From assembly GCA_016706275.1 (NCBI GenBank), contig JADJJY010000001.1, positions 248,001 through 312,000 on the forward strand: a stretch of 64,000 bases of DNA. Direction: 5' to 3'. Under the pieces are notes generated by a model. The model worked only from the letters and a program-made list of their open reading frames with translations. It was not told the DNA's origin and did no database searches. Positions 26,253-35,500 of the stretch are shown here, piece after piece. Positions within the stretch are counted from its first letter, which is position 1, and the number at the start of each line of letters is the position of its first letter. Made by a program: the position numbers and the translations under genes. This stretch comes from Chloracidobacterium sp. (lineage in GTDB: Bacteria > Acidobacteriota > Blastocatellia > Pyrinomonadales > Pyrinomonadaceae).

Positions 26253-27284
26253 CTAATTTTCCTCATAAACCAGCTTGCCCGCCGATTTTACAACACGCCC
26301 GCCGCCCGGCAATTCGGCAGCCCTGCCGCTCTTGGTGCTCAATATCAAACGACTAACCGCATCTATATGTTTCAGTTGTAATGCCCGCGTAGTTCCACGA
26401 TGCCGCTTTAACCAGGCGCGAATGAGCAAATTAAGCTCTGAAACCGGCAAGTCTTTTACCTCGCTCAATATCAATTCGTCCGAAATCTCAATTTGGTTGC
26501 TGTTTTTCGAATTTTCAACCGACGCCTGCATTAATGCGGCAGTATTAGCAAGCGTTTCGATAATATTCGGGTTCATATCCGCGAGCATCGGCAGCAAAAC
26601 CTTACGTATCTGCACACGCTTGTACAATGTGTCGTCATTCATCGAATCCCGGCGATAAACTATATTCATCGCGTGACAAAACGCTTCGGTGTCGGCGCGT
26701 TTTGCCCAGGTCAGGAGCGGACGGATAAGAAGTGGCGGAGTAGAGGAGGGCGGGAGTAGAGGGGCATCTTCCGACTCCCCAACTCCCCCACTCCTCCACT
26801 CCTCCACTCCCAACGGTCTCACTGTTCTCATTCCCGCAAGCCCCGCAACACCGCTTCCGCGAATAAGATTTAACAGAAAAGTTTCGGCTTGGTCATTGAT
26901 CGTGTGGCCCGTTAGAACGGCAAAGGCATCGAGGTTCTTTGCGGTTTCGGTGAGAAATACATATCGTTCATCGCGGGCGTTTTGCTCGAGATTGCCTTTC
27001 ATCGAGACTTTGCCGCGTTTTATCGACAATTCGACACCGAGATTTGTTGTTAAGTCACGGACAAACTCAGCGTCCGCATCGCTTTCCGCACTTCGCAGAC
27101 CGTGATCAAAATGCGCTGCGACAATACGATGCCCGAGCTTTTTACGCTGAGTTAGATCATGGATCGCAAGCAGCAAACTAACCGAATCCGCACCGCCCGA
27201 AACCGCGACGACGATAGTACCGTCTTCAAACGGCAGATCGAGCCGCCGCCATTCGGTGATCAGATTTCGGACAAATGAATGCAC
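26253..27284 (-). CDS. tilS: tRNA(Ile)-lysidine synthase with repeat-derived insertion
   Basis: The 343-residue protein has the ATP pyrophosphatase loop VVAVSGGADSVSLLLAI (SGGxDS), VAAHFDHGLRSAESDADAEF, LTGHTINDQAETFLLNLIRG and SGVAGLAGM, followed by IRPLL and the C-terminal substrate-binding region. TilS changes C34 of tRNA-Ile(CAU) to lysidine, so that it reads AUA. Between GLAGM and LIRPLL, residues about 158-185 are a Gly/Ser/Pro-rich stretch (GVEEWRSGGVGES, LLPPSSTPPLL). It is encoded by a foldback repeat at 26730-26813. This is a known variable loop, and the frame stays open, so the enzyme is probably active. The upstream thioesterase gene is 85 bases away; ftsH lies downstream. Confidence 0.93.
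   Translation of the reverse strand: MHSFVRNLITEWRRLDLPFEDGTIVVAVSGGADSVSLLLAIHDLTQRKKLGHRIVAAHFDHGLRSAESDADAEFVRDLTTNLGVELSIKRGKVSMKGNLEQNARDERYVFLTETAKNLDAFAVLTGHTINDQAETFLLNLIRGSGVAGLAGMRTVRPLGVEEWRSGGVGESEDAPLLPPSSTPPLLIRPLLTWAKRADTEAFCHAMNIVYRRDSMNDDTLYKRVQIRKVLLPMLADMNPNIIETLANTAALMQASVENSKNSNQIEISDELILSEVKDLPVSELNLLIRAWLKRHRGTTRALQLKHIDAVSRLILSTKSGRAAELPGGGRVVKSAGKLVYEEN
26730..26813. repeat. In-frame foldback repeat in tilS, 'ggagtagagg' family
   Basis: The plus strand has a purine-rich arm (GGCGGAGTAGAGGAGGGCGG and on) and a matching pyrimidine-rich arm (CTCCCCAACTCCCCCACTCC and on). Both are made of degenerate GGAGTAGAG-like units around a short centre (CATCTTCCGA). The same unit occurs inside the GH92 gene. 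Confidence 0.75.
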
Positions 27285-27296
27285 AAAAAGAGTTTA

Positions 27297-27363
27297 GCCC
27301 ACGAAATACACGAAACACACAAAAACAAATCTTATTTTCGTGCTTTTCGTGTATTTCGCGGGC
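27297..27363. repeat. Foldback repeat, 'cacgaaa' family
   Basis: The left arm, GCCCACGAAATACACGAAAC, and right arm, TTTTCGTGTATTTCGCGGGC, are inverted copies of a degenerate CACGAAA unit around an A/T-rich centre. It fills the gap between the thioesterase and tilS genes. A second copy flanks the GH92 start. Confidence 0.75.
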
Positions 27364-27369
27364 AATATC

Positions 27370-27792
27370 TTATCCCGGTTGGTAAGCGACGCGTTTTTGG
27401 ATGAGCAGCGTGATCCGCGATGTGCAGACGAGTTTGCCGCGGTCGTTGGTAATATCTATCTTCCAGACGCTCATTGTACGTCCCGTGTGTAACGGCGTTG
27501 CCTCGACTGTGATGATGCCTTTGCTGACAGCACGCAGATGATTGGCGTTGATCTCGATGCCGACTGGCGTTACTTTTTCAAGATCAGACCCGGCTACAAC
27601 ACCAATCGAAGCTGCCGTTTCAGCCAAATAAACCGAAACTCCGCCGTTCATGATGCCGGTGTATTGATGCACCTTTGACGTAACGGGCATCGTCAAAACA
27701 ACACGGTCGGCTGTCGCGACCTCGATCTTAACGCCGAGAAATTGCAGCAGTTCATTGTTTGCGACCGATTCTAATAGGGCAGTTTTATCCAT
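27370..27792 (-). CDS. PaaI-like hotdog-fold thioesterase
   Basis: The 140-residue protein has the hotdog layout: FLGVKIEVATADRVVLTMPV, HQYTGIMNGGVSVYLAETAA (the GG and following acidic residue are the PaaI/YdiI active-site region), GIEINANHLRAVSKGIITVE and LHTGRTMSVWKIDI. Such enzymes hydrolyse acyl- or aroyl-CoA thioesters in the cytosol. The substrate is not evident; no phenylacetate or menaquinone genes are near. Its start is immediately beside the argH stop, which suggests read-through from argH. Confidence 0.82.
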   Translation of the reverse strand: MDKTALLESVANNELLQFLGVKIEVATADRVVLTMPVTSKVHQYTGIMNGGVSVYLAETAASIGVVAGSDLEKVTPVGIEINANHLRAVSKGIITVEATPLHTGRTMSVWKIDITNDRGKLVCTSRITLLIQKRVAYQPG

Positions 27793-29178
27793 TTATTTTT
27801 CGAGATATTCCTTTGCCGCCGAGAGAGCATTCGCCACACGTTCGGGCGACGTTCCGCCAAGCGTATTTTTTGCCGCAAGTGTCGATTCAATACTTAATGC
27901 GTTAAATACATCCTCGTCGATCTCCGGCAAAAACTCGCGAAGAGCCTCGATCGTCAGTTCGTCCAATTCCTTTCCCTGTTCCATCGCAAACAGCACGATC
28001 CGCCCGACCGTTTCGTGTGCGGTGCGAAACGGAATGCCTTTTTTAACCAGATAGTCGGCAAGCTCGGTAGCGTTCAGATAACCGCTAGTCGCCGCCGCAA
28101 GCGTCTTTTCTTCATTGACCGTAGCATTTTCGATGACGATCGCGGCCGCACGCAAGCAGATCTGCACCGTATCGACCGTATCAAAAACCGCCTGTTTGTC
28201 CTCCTGCATATCCTTGTTATAAGCAAGCGGCAGGCCCTTGAGCATCGCAAGCAGCGACATATTGTGGCCAAAAACCCGGCCCGCCTTTCCGCGCAGCAAC
28301 TCAAGCGCGTCAGGATTTTTCTTTTGCGGCATCAGGCTCGAACCCGACGACACAGCATCACTCAGCGTCACAAAACCAAACTCGGTCGAACAATACAAGA
28401 TCAGATCCTCCGCCAACCGCGACAGATGTACCATTATCAGCGAACAGGCCGACGTGAACTCGACCGCAAAATCCCGATCCGACACGGCGTCAAGACTATT
28501 TGCCGATATCCTCTCAAAACCCAACTCGGCGGCGACGGCGTCACGATCTATCGCAAAGCCCGTTCCCGCAAGAGCGCCAGACCCAAGCGGCATAATATTG
28601 ATCCGCCTTCGCGCGTCAAAAAGACGCTCGCTGTCACGCCGCAGCATTTCAAAATAGGCGAGACACCAGTGTGCAAACATCACCGGCTGGGCACGTTGCA
28701 GATGTGTGTATCCCGGCAAGATCGCGTCTTTATGCCGGTCGGCGAGATTGACCAGCTCCGATTGTAGATCACGAATAAAAGCCGATATTGTGTCCGTCTC
28801 ATCCCGCAGCCACAACCGAAATGCCGTTGCGACCTGGTCGTTGCGGCTTCGCCCGGTGTGGAGTTTGCGGCCGACATCACCGATCATTTCGATCAGTTTC
28901 ATTTCAATAAAAGAGTGAACATCCTCCGCATCAGCACCGTCCCACAGATCATGCGACGATGCTGATTCAAGCAATACTTGCAGTCCCTCGACGATCGCAC
29001 GGCTTTCTTTGTACATGATCACGCGTGCATCATATAGGCCATTTGCGTGAGCGATGCTTGCCCGCACATCCGCCGCAAACAATCGCCGGTCGAATTTGAA
29101 CGAATCGTTAAATTCGGCAAACGTCTCATGCGGCTTTTCTGCAAACCGCCCGCCCCACAGTTGGCCTGATTTAGTCAT
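27793..29178 (-). CDS. argH: Argininosuccinate lyase
   Basis: I choose the ATG at 29178, giving 461 residues; the frame is open to 29265 but that stretch overlaps argG. The protein starts GQLWGGRFAEKPHETFAEFN and carries DVHSFIEMKLIEMIG, KLHTGRSRNDQVATAFRLWL, GYTHLQRAQPVMFAHW and the family signature SSGSSLMPQKKNPD with flexible catalytic Ser. ArgH releases arginine and fumarate from argininosuccinate. A GAGGAT ribosome-binding site lies just upstream. The gene is divergent from argG with only 32 bases between the starts, so the two arginine genes share one control region. Confidence 0.96.
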   Translation of the reverse strand: MTKSGQLWGGRFAEKPHETFAEFNDSFKFDRRLFAADVRASIAHANGLYDARVIMYKESRAIVEGLQVLLESASSHDLWDGADAEDVHSFIEMKLIEMIGDVGRKLHTGRSRNDQVATAFRLWLRDETDTISAFIRDLQSELVNLADRHKDAILPGYTHLQRAQPVMFAHWCLAYFEMLRRDSERLFDARRRINIMPLGSGALAGTGFAIDRDAVAAELGFERISANSLDAVSDRDFAVEFTSACSLIMVHLSRLAEDLILYCSTEFGFVTLSDAVSSGSSLMPQKKNPDALELLRGKAGRVFGHNMSLLAMLKGLPLAYNKDMQEDKQAVFDTVDTVQICLRAAAIVIENATVNEEKTLAAATSGYLNATELADYLVKKGIPFRTAHETVGRIVLFAMEQGKELDELTIEALREFLPEIDEDVFNALSIESTLAAKNTLGGTSPERVANALSAAKEYLEK

Positions 29179-29193
29179 TTGTATCCTCGCGCG

Positions 29194-29201
29194 AGTATAA
29201 T
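29194..29201. promoter_or_regulatory. Overlapping divergent -10 elements between argH and argG
   Basis: TATAAT on the plus strand (29196-29201) and TATACT on the minus strand (29199-29194) overlap in the 32-base argH-argG gap. The plus -10 lies nine bases before the argG ATG, so argG mRNA may be almost leaderless. The -35 boxes are weak and lie inside the coding starts. Confidence 0.45.
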
Positions 29202-29210
29202 TGTATACCA

Positions 29211-30410
29211 ATGGCCAAAAAGATAAACAAAGTAGTCCTCGCCTATTCCGGCGGGCTCGACACATCGGCGATGCTGCTGTGGCTCAAAGAAACGTACGGC
29301 TGCGAGGTCGTCTGCTATTGCGCCGATGTCGGCCAGGGCGAGGAAATGGACGGCCTGGAGGAAAAAGCGCTTACGACCGGTGCGTCAAAACTGTACGTCG
29401 AGGACCTTCGTGAAGAATTTGTCAAAGATTTTGTCTGGATGGCCGTCAAGGCAAATGCTTTGTATGAGGGCGTTTATCTGCTTGGCACATCGCTCGCGAG
29501 GCCTGTGATCGCCAAACGCCAGATCGAGATCGCCCAGATGGAGGGAGCCGACGCCGTCGCCCACGGAGCCACCGGCAAGGGAAACGATCAGGTGCGTTTT
29601 GAGTTGACATATTACGCTCTGCAGCCGGACATCAAAGTCGTCGCACCTTGGCGCGAGTGGGAATTTAAGGGCCGTGCCGATCTGATCGCGTATTGCACGC
29701 AGCACGGCATCCCGGTCACCGCGACGACCGCAAAACCGTATTCGATGGACCGCAATCTGATGCACATCAGCTACGAAGGCGGTATTTTAGAAGACCCTTG
29801 GGCCGCCCCGCCGGACGACATCTTCTTACTTTCAAAGTCGCTGGAAACTGCCTCCGACACCGCCGAAGAGATCACCATTACCTTTGAAAAAGGCGAGCCG
29901 ATCGCGATCAACGGCGTGACGCACGGTGCGGTCGATCTGCTCACGCACTTAAATTATCTCGGCGGCGAGCACGGCATCGGCCGCGTCGATCTGGTCGAAA
30001 ACCGCTTTGTCGGTATGAAATCACGCGGCGTGTACGAGACGCCGGGCGTCACCATCCTGCAGACCGCCCACCGCGCGCTCGAATCCATCACCATGGACCG
30101 TGAGGTCACTAGATTGAGAGATTCGCTCGGTACAAAGTTCGCCGAATCGGTCTATTACGGATTCTGGTTCGCACCCGAATTCGAGATCCTAAAATCGATG
30201 GTCGATCAGACCCAAGAGGTCGTCAACGGCGATGTCCGCGTAAAACTATACAAAGGCAACGTCACCATCACCGGCCGCCGCTCGCCCAACTCGCTCTATC
30301 GCGAACGCGTCGTCACATTCGAAGACGACGCCGGCGCCTACGACCAACACGACGCCGAAGGGTTTATTAAGCTACAGGCTTTGCGGTTAAGGCTCAGAAA
30401 TATGGAATAA
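29211..30410 (+). CDS. argG: Argininosuccinate synthase
   Basis: The 399-residue protein has the ATP loop VLAYSGGLDTSAMLLWLKE, EVVCYCADVGQGEE, YLLGTSLARPVIAKRQIEIA, AHGATGKGNDQVRFELTYYA, PWREWEF and YGFWFAPEFE. ArgG joins citrulline and aspartate, using ATP, in arginine synthesis. No ribosome-binding site is visible before the ATG. A TATAAT lies only nine bases upstream, which suggests a leaderless or near-leaderless message. A strong terminator follows at 30441. No other arg genes are in the window. Confidence 0.97.
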   Translation: MAKKINKVVLAYSGGLDTSAMLLWLKETYGCEVVCYCADVGQGEEMDGLEEKALTTGASKLYVEDLREEFVKDFVWMAVKANALYEGVYLLGTSLARPVIAKRQIEIAQMEGADAVAHGATGKGNDQVRFELTYYALQPDIKVVAPWREWEFKGRADLIAYCTQHGIPVTATTAKPYSMDRNLMHISYEGGILEDPWAAPPDDIFLLSKSLETASDTAEEITITFEKGEPIAINGVTHGAVDLLTHLNYLGGEHGIGRVDLVENRFVGMKSRGVYETPGVTILQTAHRALESITMDREVTRLRDSLGTKFAESVYYGFWFAPEFEILKSMVDQTQEVVNGDVRVKLYKGNVTITGRRSPNSLYRERVVTFEDDAGAYDQHDAEGFIKLQALRLRLRNME

Positions 30411-30440
30411 AACTCGTCCGCATTCGCAACCAAGAGCAAA

Positions 30441-30474
30441 AAAGAGATGCCATTGAACCGGCATCTCTTTTTTT
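30441..30474. terminator. Bidirectional terminator between argG and the DUF1501 gene
   Basis: A perfect stem AAAGAGATGCC/GGCATCTCTTT with an 8-base loop is followed by seven T on the plus strand. A-rich sequence on the other side lets it also stop the leftward DUF1501 transcript. Confidence 0.88.
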
Positions 30475-30496
30475 GTGTCTTATTTGCCTTGTGTGG

Positions 30497-31765
30497 CTAT
30501 CCCAAATACCCTCTGAACTTTTCCTTGGCTGTCGTGTAGTTCGGGAATATCTTTGCGAGGTCTTTGGCTCCCAAATGCTTATTTGCCGCCTCGGCAAAGA
30601 CATCCCGGAAATCGGTGGTGACGTCGAGGTCGCGGCCATCGTAGAGTTTGTCGCGTCCTAGGCCTCGGAAATCGCCGTACACCTTGCCGCCTTTGACACT
30701 GTTGCCTAGCACAAACATCGTATTGCCGTGGCCGTGGTCGGTGCCGCGGCTGCCGTTTTCACGGGCCGTGCGGCCAAATTCGGACATCGTCAGCACCATA
30801 ACATCGTCCATACGTTTGCCGAGATCGGTGGCAAAAGCGGCGATCGCCTGTGAAAAAGTGCGTAAAAAATTAGCGAGCTGTCCGCGTCCGCCGCCTTCGT
30901 TTGTGTGCGTGTCCCAGCGGATGTCGTTGCCCGTATCGGTAAACGCGACCTCAAGCCCGACGCCGGCTTTGATAAGCTGGGCGATCTGCTGCAAAGAGCG
31001 GCCAAGATCGCTTGCCGGATAAACGGCACCATTTTCGGGTTTGTACTGCGACGGGTTTGCCTGTTTCAGGAAATTGACCGCCTCAAAAGTCTCCTTACCC
31101 GTCTCCCCAAGCGTGTCTTTTGCGTTTTGCTGATAAATGCCCTCAAAACCGCCCTTCATATCGCTGGTGTAAAGTCCTGCCTTGATCGAAAAATCACTGA
31201 GGTTTGTCATCGCCACCGACGGAGCCTTGCCGTACAGAGCACGCGGCAATTGCTGCGTCATCGATACTGCCTGAAACGGCGACGTGTCCTTAGCGGCGTT
31301 GGCTTGCAACAAACGGTTGAGCCAGCCGTCCTTTGTGCCTTTGTTGCCCGGCGTGGCCGATTCCATATAATCCTGCGCGTCAAAATGCGAACGTGTGTTG
31401 TCAGGCGAACCGACCGACGTGATCGCCGCCAGCTGTCCGCTTTTCCAAAACGGCTCAAACGCCGTCATCGCCGGATTTAACCCAAACGTGCCATCGAGGT
31501 TGATCGCGCCGTCCGTCTTGCCTGGTTTTGCCACGGCGATCGTCGGACGCAGGTTGTAGTATTCGCTATCACCGTGCGGCACGAGCATATTGAGCCCATC
31601 GACCGCCCCGCGTTGAAATATCGTCACCAGCACCTTTTTCTTGCCATAGCCGCCGGTCAACGCCGCCGCGTTTGCATACTGATGCAGAAACTTAGGCGCC
31701 GCCGCCATCAACCCAAAGCTCGCCAACCCAATGCCGCTCGTTTTCAAAAAATATCGTCTGTCCAT
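30497..31765 (-). CDS. DUF1501 family protein with Tat-type signal
   Basis: The 422-residue protein begins MDRRYFLKTSGIGLASFGLM, a twin-arginine signal (RRYFLK) with a hydrophobic core, so it is probably exported folded. The body matches DUF1501: VLVTIFQRGAVDGLNMLVPH, LAAITSVGSPDNTRSHFDAQ, DDVMVLTMSEFGRTARENGS and RGTDHGHGNTMFVLG. The family belongs to the alkaline-phosphatase/sulfatase-like group, but its substrate is unknown. DUF1501 genes usually follow a DUF1800 gene; none is here, and the upstream position holds REP-like repeats and a transposase. Confidence 0.88.
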   Translation of the reverse strand: MDRRYFLKTSGIGLASFGLMAAAPKFLHQYANAAALTGGYGKKKVLVTIFQRGAVDGLNMLVPHGDSEYYNLRPTIAVAKPGKTDGAINLDGTFGLNPAMTAFEPFWKSGQLAAITSVGSPDNTRSHFDAQDYMESATPGNKGTKDGWLNRLLQANAAKDTSPFQAVSMTQQLPRALYGKAPSVAMTNLSDFSIKAGLYTSDMKGGFEGIYQQNAKDTLGETGKETFEAVNFLKQANPSQYKPENGAVYPASDLGRSLQQIAQLIKAGVGLEVAFTDTGNDIRWDTHTNEGGGRGQLANFLRTFSQAIAAFATDLGKRMDDVMVLTMSEFGRTARENGSRGTDHGHGNTMFVLGNSVKGGKVYGDFRGLGRDKLYDGRDLDVTTDFRDVFAEAANKHLGAKDLAKIFPNYTTAKEKFRGYLG

Positions 31766-31853
31766 AATTACCTCTGCCGCAAATATCTTATGTCGGCAAT
31801 GTTTAGACGCACACTAACATCACTTGGCCTAAATTATTGCGATCTCTGGGCGC

Positions 31854-31953
31854 GCAAGCTCCGACTTTGGGCGCAAGCCCGCACGAAGTAAGGGCGTTAC
31901 ACTCGAAGCAAGCTCCGACTCTGGGCACAAGCCCGCGCGAAGTAAGGGCGTTA
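31854..31953 (+). repeat. Two direct copies of a 46-bp REP-like repeat
   Basis: Copies at 31854-31899 and 31908-31953 share GCAAGCTCCGACT, AAGCCCG and CGAAGTAAGGGCGTTA, with few mismatches, at a 54-base period. Each contains a small hairpin (GGGC-GCAA-GCCC in copy 1) and a second imperfect pairing GCCC...GGGC. They abut the 3' end of the transposase gene. Confidence 0.85.
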
Positions 31954-31965
31954 AACAAATCGTCG

Positions 31966-32514
31966 TCAATCAAATTCCGTCCCGTCGATCTCAAACGGCA
32001 GATCGCCTTGACCATACAGAACGTAATCGATCGCGCCATCCACATGCGAATCTTTCCAGAGATATCGGCGGCTTCGGCCGCGTGACCATACCTTTCGATC
32101 TTGTGAGATCAGTCCCAATTCACGCAGTCTTTTCGTTGCTGCGGCTTTTAATGCATCTGCAATTCGCTCTGGCTTGGCTGTAACCCCGATCACAACATGA
32201 ACATGATTTCCTCTCACATTGATCGCATAGAGGATATAACCCCGAACTTTGCACAATTCTCTTATTGCCGTTTCTACTTCGATCCGAGCGGTACTATCCA
32301 AAAGGAATGGCTCCTGATCCATCTTTTCACTCATGCTGTCTTCAAATGGCACATTCGGTAAGACGGTCTTCATTCCCTTTGGAGTTCGGCGTTTCCTTAG
32401 CACCGAACCGCGTTTGTCACCATGAAGCCAAGTTCCGTAAGTGCGAAACGTGATCAGGTATGCTATCGGGAAATATCGATCGTCCCAAGAGTTGTCTGGA
32501 TCTGGCAGCGACAT
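31966..32514 (-). CDS. REP-associated tyrosine transposase (RAYT-like, Y1/HUH family)
   Basis: The 182-residue protein resembles the IS200/RAYT Y1 transposase fold: AYLITFRTYGTWLHGDKRGS at the N-terminus, the HUH metal motif HVH (104-106, in RGNHVHVVIG), and candidate catalytic tyrosines in GAIDYVLYGQG. It differs from IS200 TnpA proteins in length and flanks: instead of IS ends it is bracketed by REP-like repeats, two direct copies downstream (31854-31953) and an inverted copy upstream (32537-32565). RAYTs nick REP hairpins and are domesticated or vertically kept in many bacteria. It lies between the GH92 and DUF1501 genes on the same strand. The catalytic assignment is by pattern. Confidence 0.8.
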   Translation of the reverse strand: MSLPDPDNSWDDRYFPIAYLITFRTYGTWLHGDKRGSVLRKRRTPKGMKTVLPNVPFEDSMSEKMDQEPFLLDSTARIEVETAIRELCKVRGYILYAINVRGNHVHVVIGVTAKPERIADALKAAATKRLRELGLISQDRKVWSRGRSRRYLWKDSHVDGAIDYVLYGQGDLPFEIDGTEFD

Positions 32515-32536
32515 GGTTTTTTGTTTTGGTGCGTGA

Positions 32537-32565
32537 AACGCCCTTACTTCGTGCGGGCTTTCGCC
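32537..32565 (-). repeat. Inverted copy of the REP-like repeat
   Basis: AACGCCCTTACTTCGTGCGG then GCTTTCGCC is the reverse complement of the core of the two copies at 31854-31953. It lies 23 bases from the transposase start and reaches into the GH92 stop codon. Confidence 0.8.
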
Positions 32566-35500
32566 TAATTGATTATCACTTCATCAATAAATATCCAAGG
32601 GTCACCGCCGGCCCCGAGGTGCCACGACGGGATCTTGCCAAAATTGTACGCTCGTAGGCGAACATAACGTGCCTTTACAGGCGTGACGGACTGCTTAAAT
32701 TCTCTGATCGTCGGCGTCATATCGGTTTGGGGAACATCGGTCTTGATGTCGGCAGCCTGCGTCCAATCTGTGCCGTTATTTGAGATTTCAAATTTGATAT
32801 TCGCCGGCATCCAAATCCATGGTCCGGCGACCTGTAAAAAGCTTGCCCCGACTTCCTTGATCTCCGTCTCACGCTGCAGATCGACGACGGCCTCGTAAGT
32901 TTTGCCCTGAACGCCCTGCCATTCGCCGCTCGCAAAATTTGTCGTACCTCTGATGCCGTCAACGATCGCGTTGTCGCCGCCGCCGGTGTATTGGGTGCTG
33001 TACGGCGAGATTACCTTTACCGTCCAGTCGTTAGGCTGTTTGATAAAATTTGCCTCGGTCGTAAAACTCACGGCACCGGTTTTCGGGTCTTTAGCGTATG
33101 CCTCGACCTTAGAGTTTTCGCTGATCGTAAATGGCCCCGAGTACTTTTTGGTTTGGCTGGGAGATTCTTTAATAAGGCTGACCACCGTATACATTATCTC
33201 TGCGTTCTCGGTCGTCGATAAGCTCACAACAGTTTTGTCAGTAAAGGTACGCTTTCCTTCGATAACCGGAACCGAAACACTCGTCACACCCGTTGCGGAA
33301 ACAGGAAATTCCGTGAACGCCGTCGTCACCGGTTGGTCGATCATCGCAAATTCGAGCACACCGCCGCGCATCAGGTCTTCGTGAGTGATTAATGCTTTTT
33401 TGTACGGCGCTCCGTTGAGTTTGGCGTTGAGGATGTATTTATTCGCCGAAGAGACGTTTTTTGCCCGGACGGTAAATGTCTTTCCGTTCTCAAGTCGGTA
33501 GGTCATCTCGGGAAAAAGCGGCGTGCCAAACGCGTACACACCATTGCCCGGAGCGACCGGATAAAACCCCGAGGCAGACAATATGTACCAAGCCGACATC
33601 TGGCCGCAGTCCTCGTTGCCGATCAGTCCGTCAGGCGTAGGCTTATAAAATTCGTCCATTATCTGCCGGACGATCTTTTGCGTTTTCCACGGCTGTTGGG
33701 CGTAATTGTACAGATAAGCGATATGGTGCGAAGGCTCATTGCCGTGAGCGTACTGACCTATAAGCCCGGTCAGATCAGCCTGTTCGCGGCCCGCGAGTTT
33801 TTGTTCGGTTGTAAAAAGCTCGTCGAGCTTTGCGACAAACTTTTCCCGCCCGCCCATCAATTCCTCAAGCCTCGTTACATCGTGCGGAACAAAAAACGAA
33901 TACTGCCAAGAATTGCCCTCGGTAAAACCAAATGTAACTTCGTTAGGAGCAAAAGGCTCGACAAACCCGCCATTCTTTTTAGGGCGGAAAAAGCCGGTTT
34001 TTTTGTCGAAGAGGTTTTCGAAATACCGAGAGCGCTTAGAGTAATTTTCGTAATCGGCCTTTTGCGTTTTAATATCGGGCATTGGCCTTGGCGACCCGTC
34101 GGACGCCGTCGCCGCATAGTTCATCACCTTCTGCCTCGTCAGTATCTCTGCCATCCGAGCAATGCACCAGTCGTCATACGCATATTCGAGCGTACGCGAG
34201 ACCGATTCGTTCTCGTCTTCCATCGAGATATAGCCGCGTTTTTTGTAGGCGGCTAGGCCAAAATGGTCTAGCTCGGCGGAATGTTTGGCGGCGGCGTAGG
34301 CTTTTTCATAATCAAACCCCTTTATCCCTTTTGCCATCGCATCGGCGATCACCGACACGGCGTGATAGCCGATCATGCAATCGGTCTCGTTGCCCCACAG
34401 CTCCCAAACCGGCAGCCGCCCGCCCTGTTCGTACTGGCGAATGAACGTATTGATAAAATCAACGGTCCGTTTCTGGTCAATGATCGTATAAAGCGGATGC
34501 GCCGCCCGGAATGTGTCCCAGAGGGAAAAGACCGTGTAATGCTCGGATTTGCGATTTGCGATTTCAGATTTGAGATTGGCTCCCCTACTCCTTCCCTCCT
34601 CTACTCCTCCACTCTGCACGGAGTGCGTTTTCCCGTCGAGACCACGATAACCGCCATCGACATCATTAAACACATTCGGCTGGATCATCGTGTGATACAG
34701 CGCCGTGTAAAAATTGGTCGTCTGAGCATCGGTCCCGCCCGAAACTTCGATCTTAGAAAGCTCCTTGTTCCAAGCCGCTTTCGCATCGGCACGAACCTTG
34801 TCAAAATCCCAACCGGGAAGCTCGGCAGCAAGATTCTTACGGGCTCCTTCGATGGATACGGAGGAGATGGCGACTTTGAGAAGTAACTGCTCTTGTCCGA
34901 GTGAGTCGAACTGAAATGCTGCCTTAACGTTATTTCCACTAACTCCGTTTTTCGATTTTTCATCAGGATGAGTTAGATACTGTCCCTTTCCGCTCACCGC
35001 TGAAATAGTTGAATAGAACGGCTTTGAAAACTCAGCAACGAAGTAGACAATCTGATCTCTCGCCCAAGAAGATGAACGCCGATAACCCTCTATGCGAGTT
35101 TTACTAACCAGCTTTAGGTAAATCCCATTTTCCGGATTATGAGCTTGCTGATAAAGGCTTCCTTTCGAGTCCGAACCAAATATCTTATCGCGCCATACCA
35201 AGTCGAGAATTACAGTTGGCTTTTCAGTTGTCGTCGGAAATGAATATCGATGAAGACCAACCCGTGTTGTAGCGGTCAGTTCGGCAACGATTCTATCGTC
35301 ATCGAGCTTTACCGAGTAATATCCCGGCTCGGCCTTTTCGTTTGCGTGTGAAAATTTCGAAGCGTAACCATTTACCGATTTGTCACCGTCTTTGGCAAAA
35401 AACTGCGGCTCACCAACCGTCGGCATGAACAAAATATCGCAATAATCCGGAATTCCCGTCCCCGACAGGTGAGTGTGCGAAAAGCCAAAGATCGTGTCGT

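Noticed and set aside
30411..32600. Genomic island or IS insertion around the transposase
   Set aside because: No target-site duplication, integrase, tRNA attachment site or shift in composition was seen. The repeats fit a RAYT/REP setting better.
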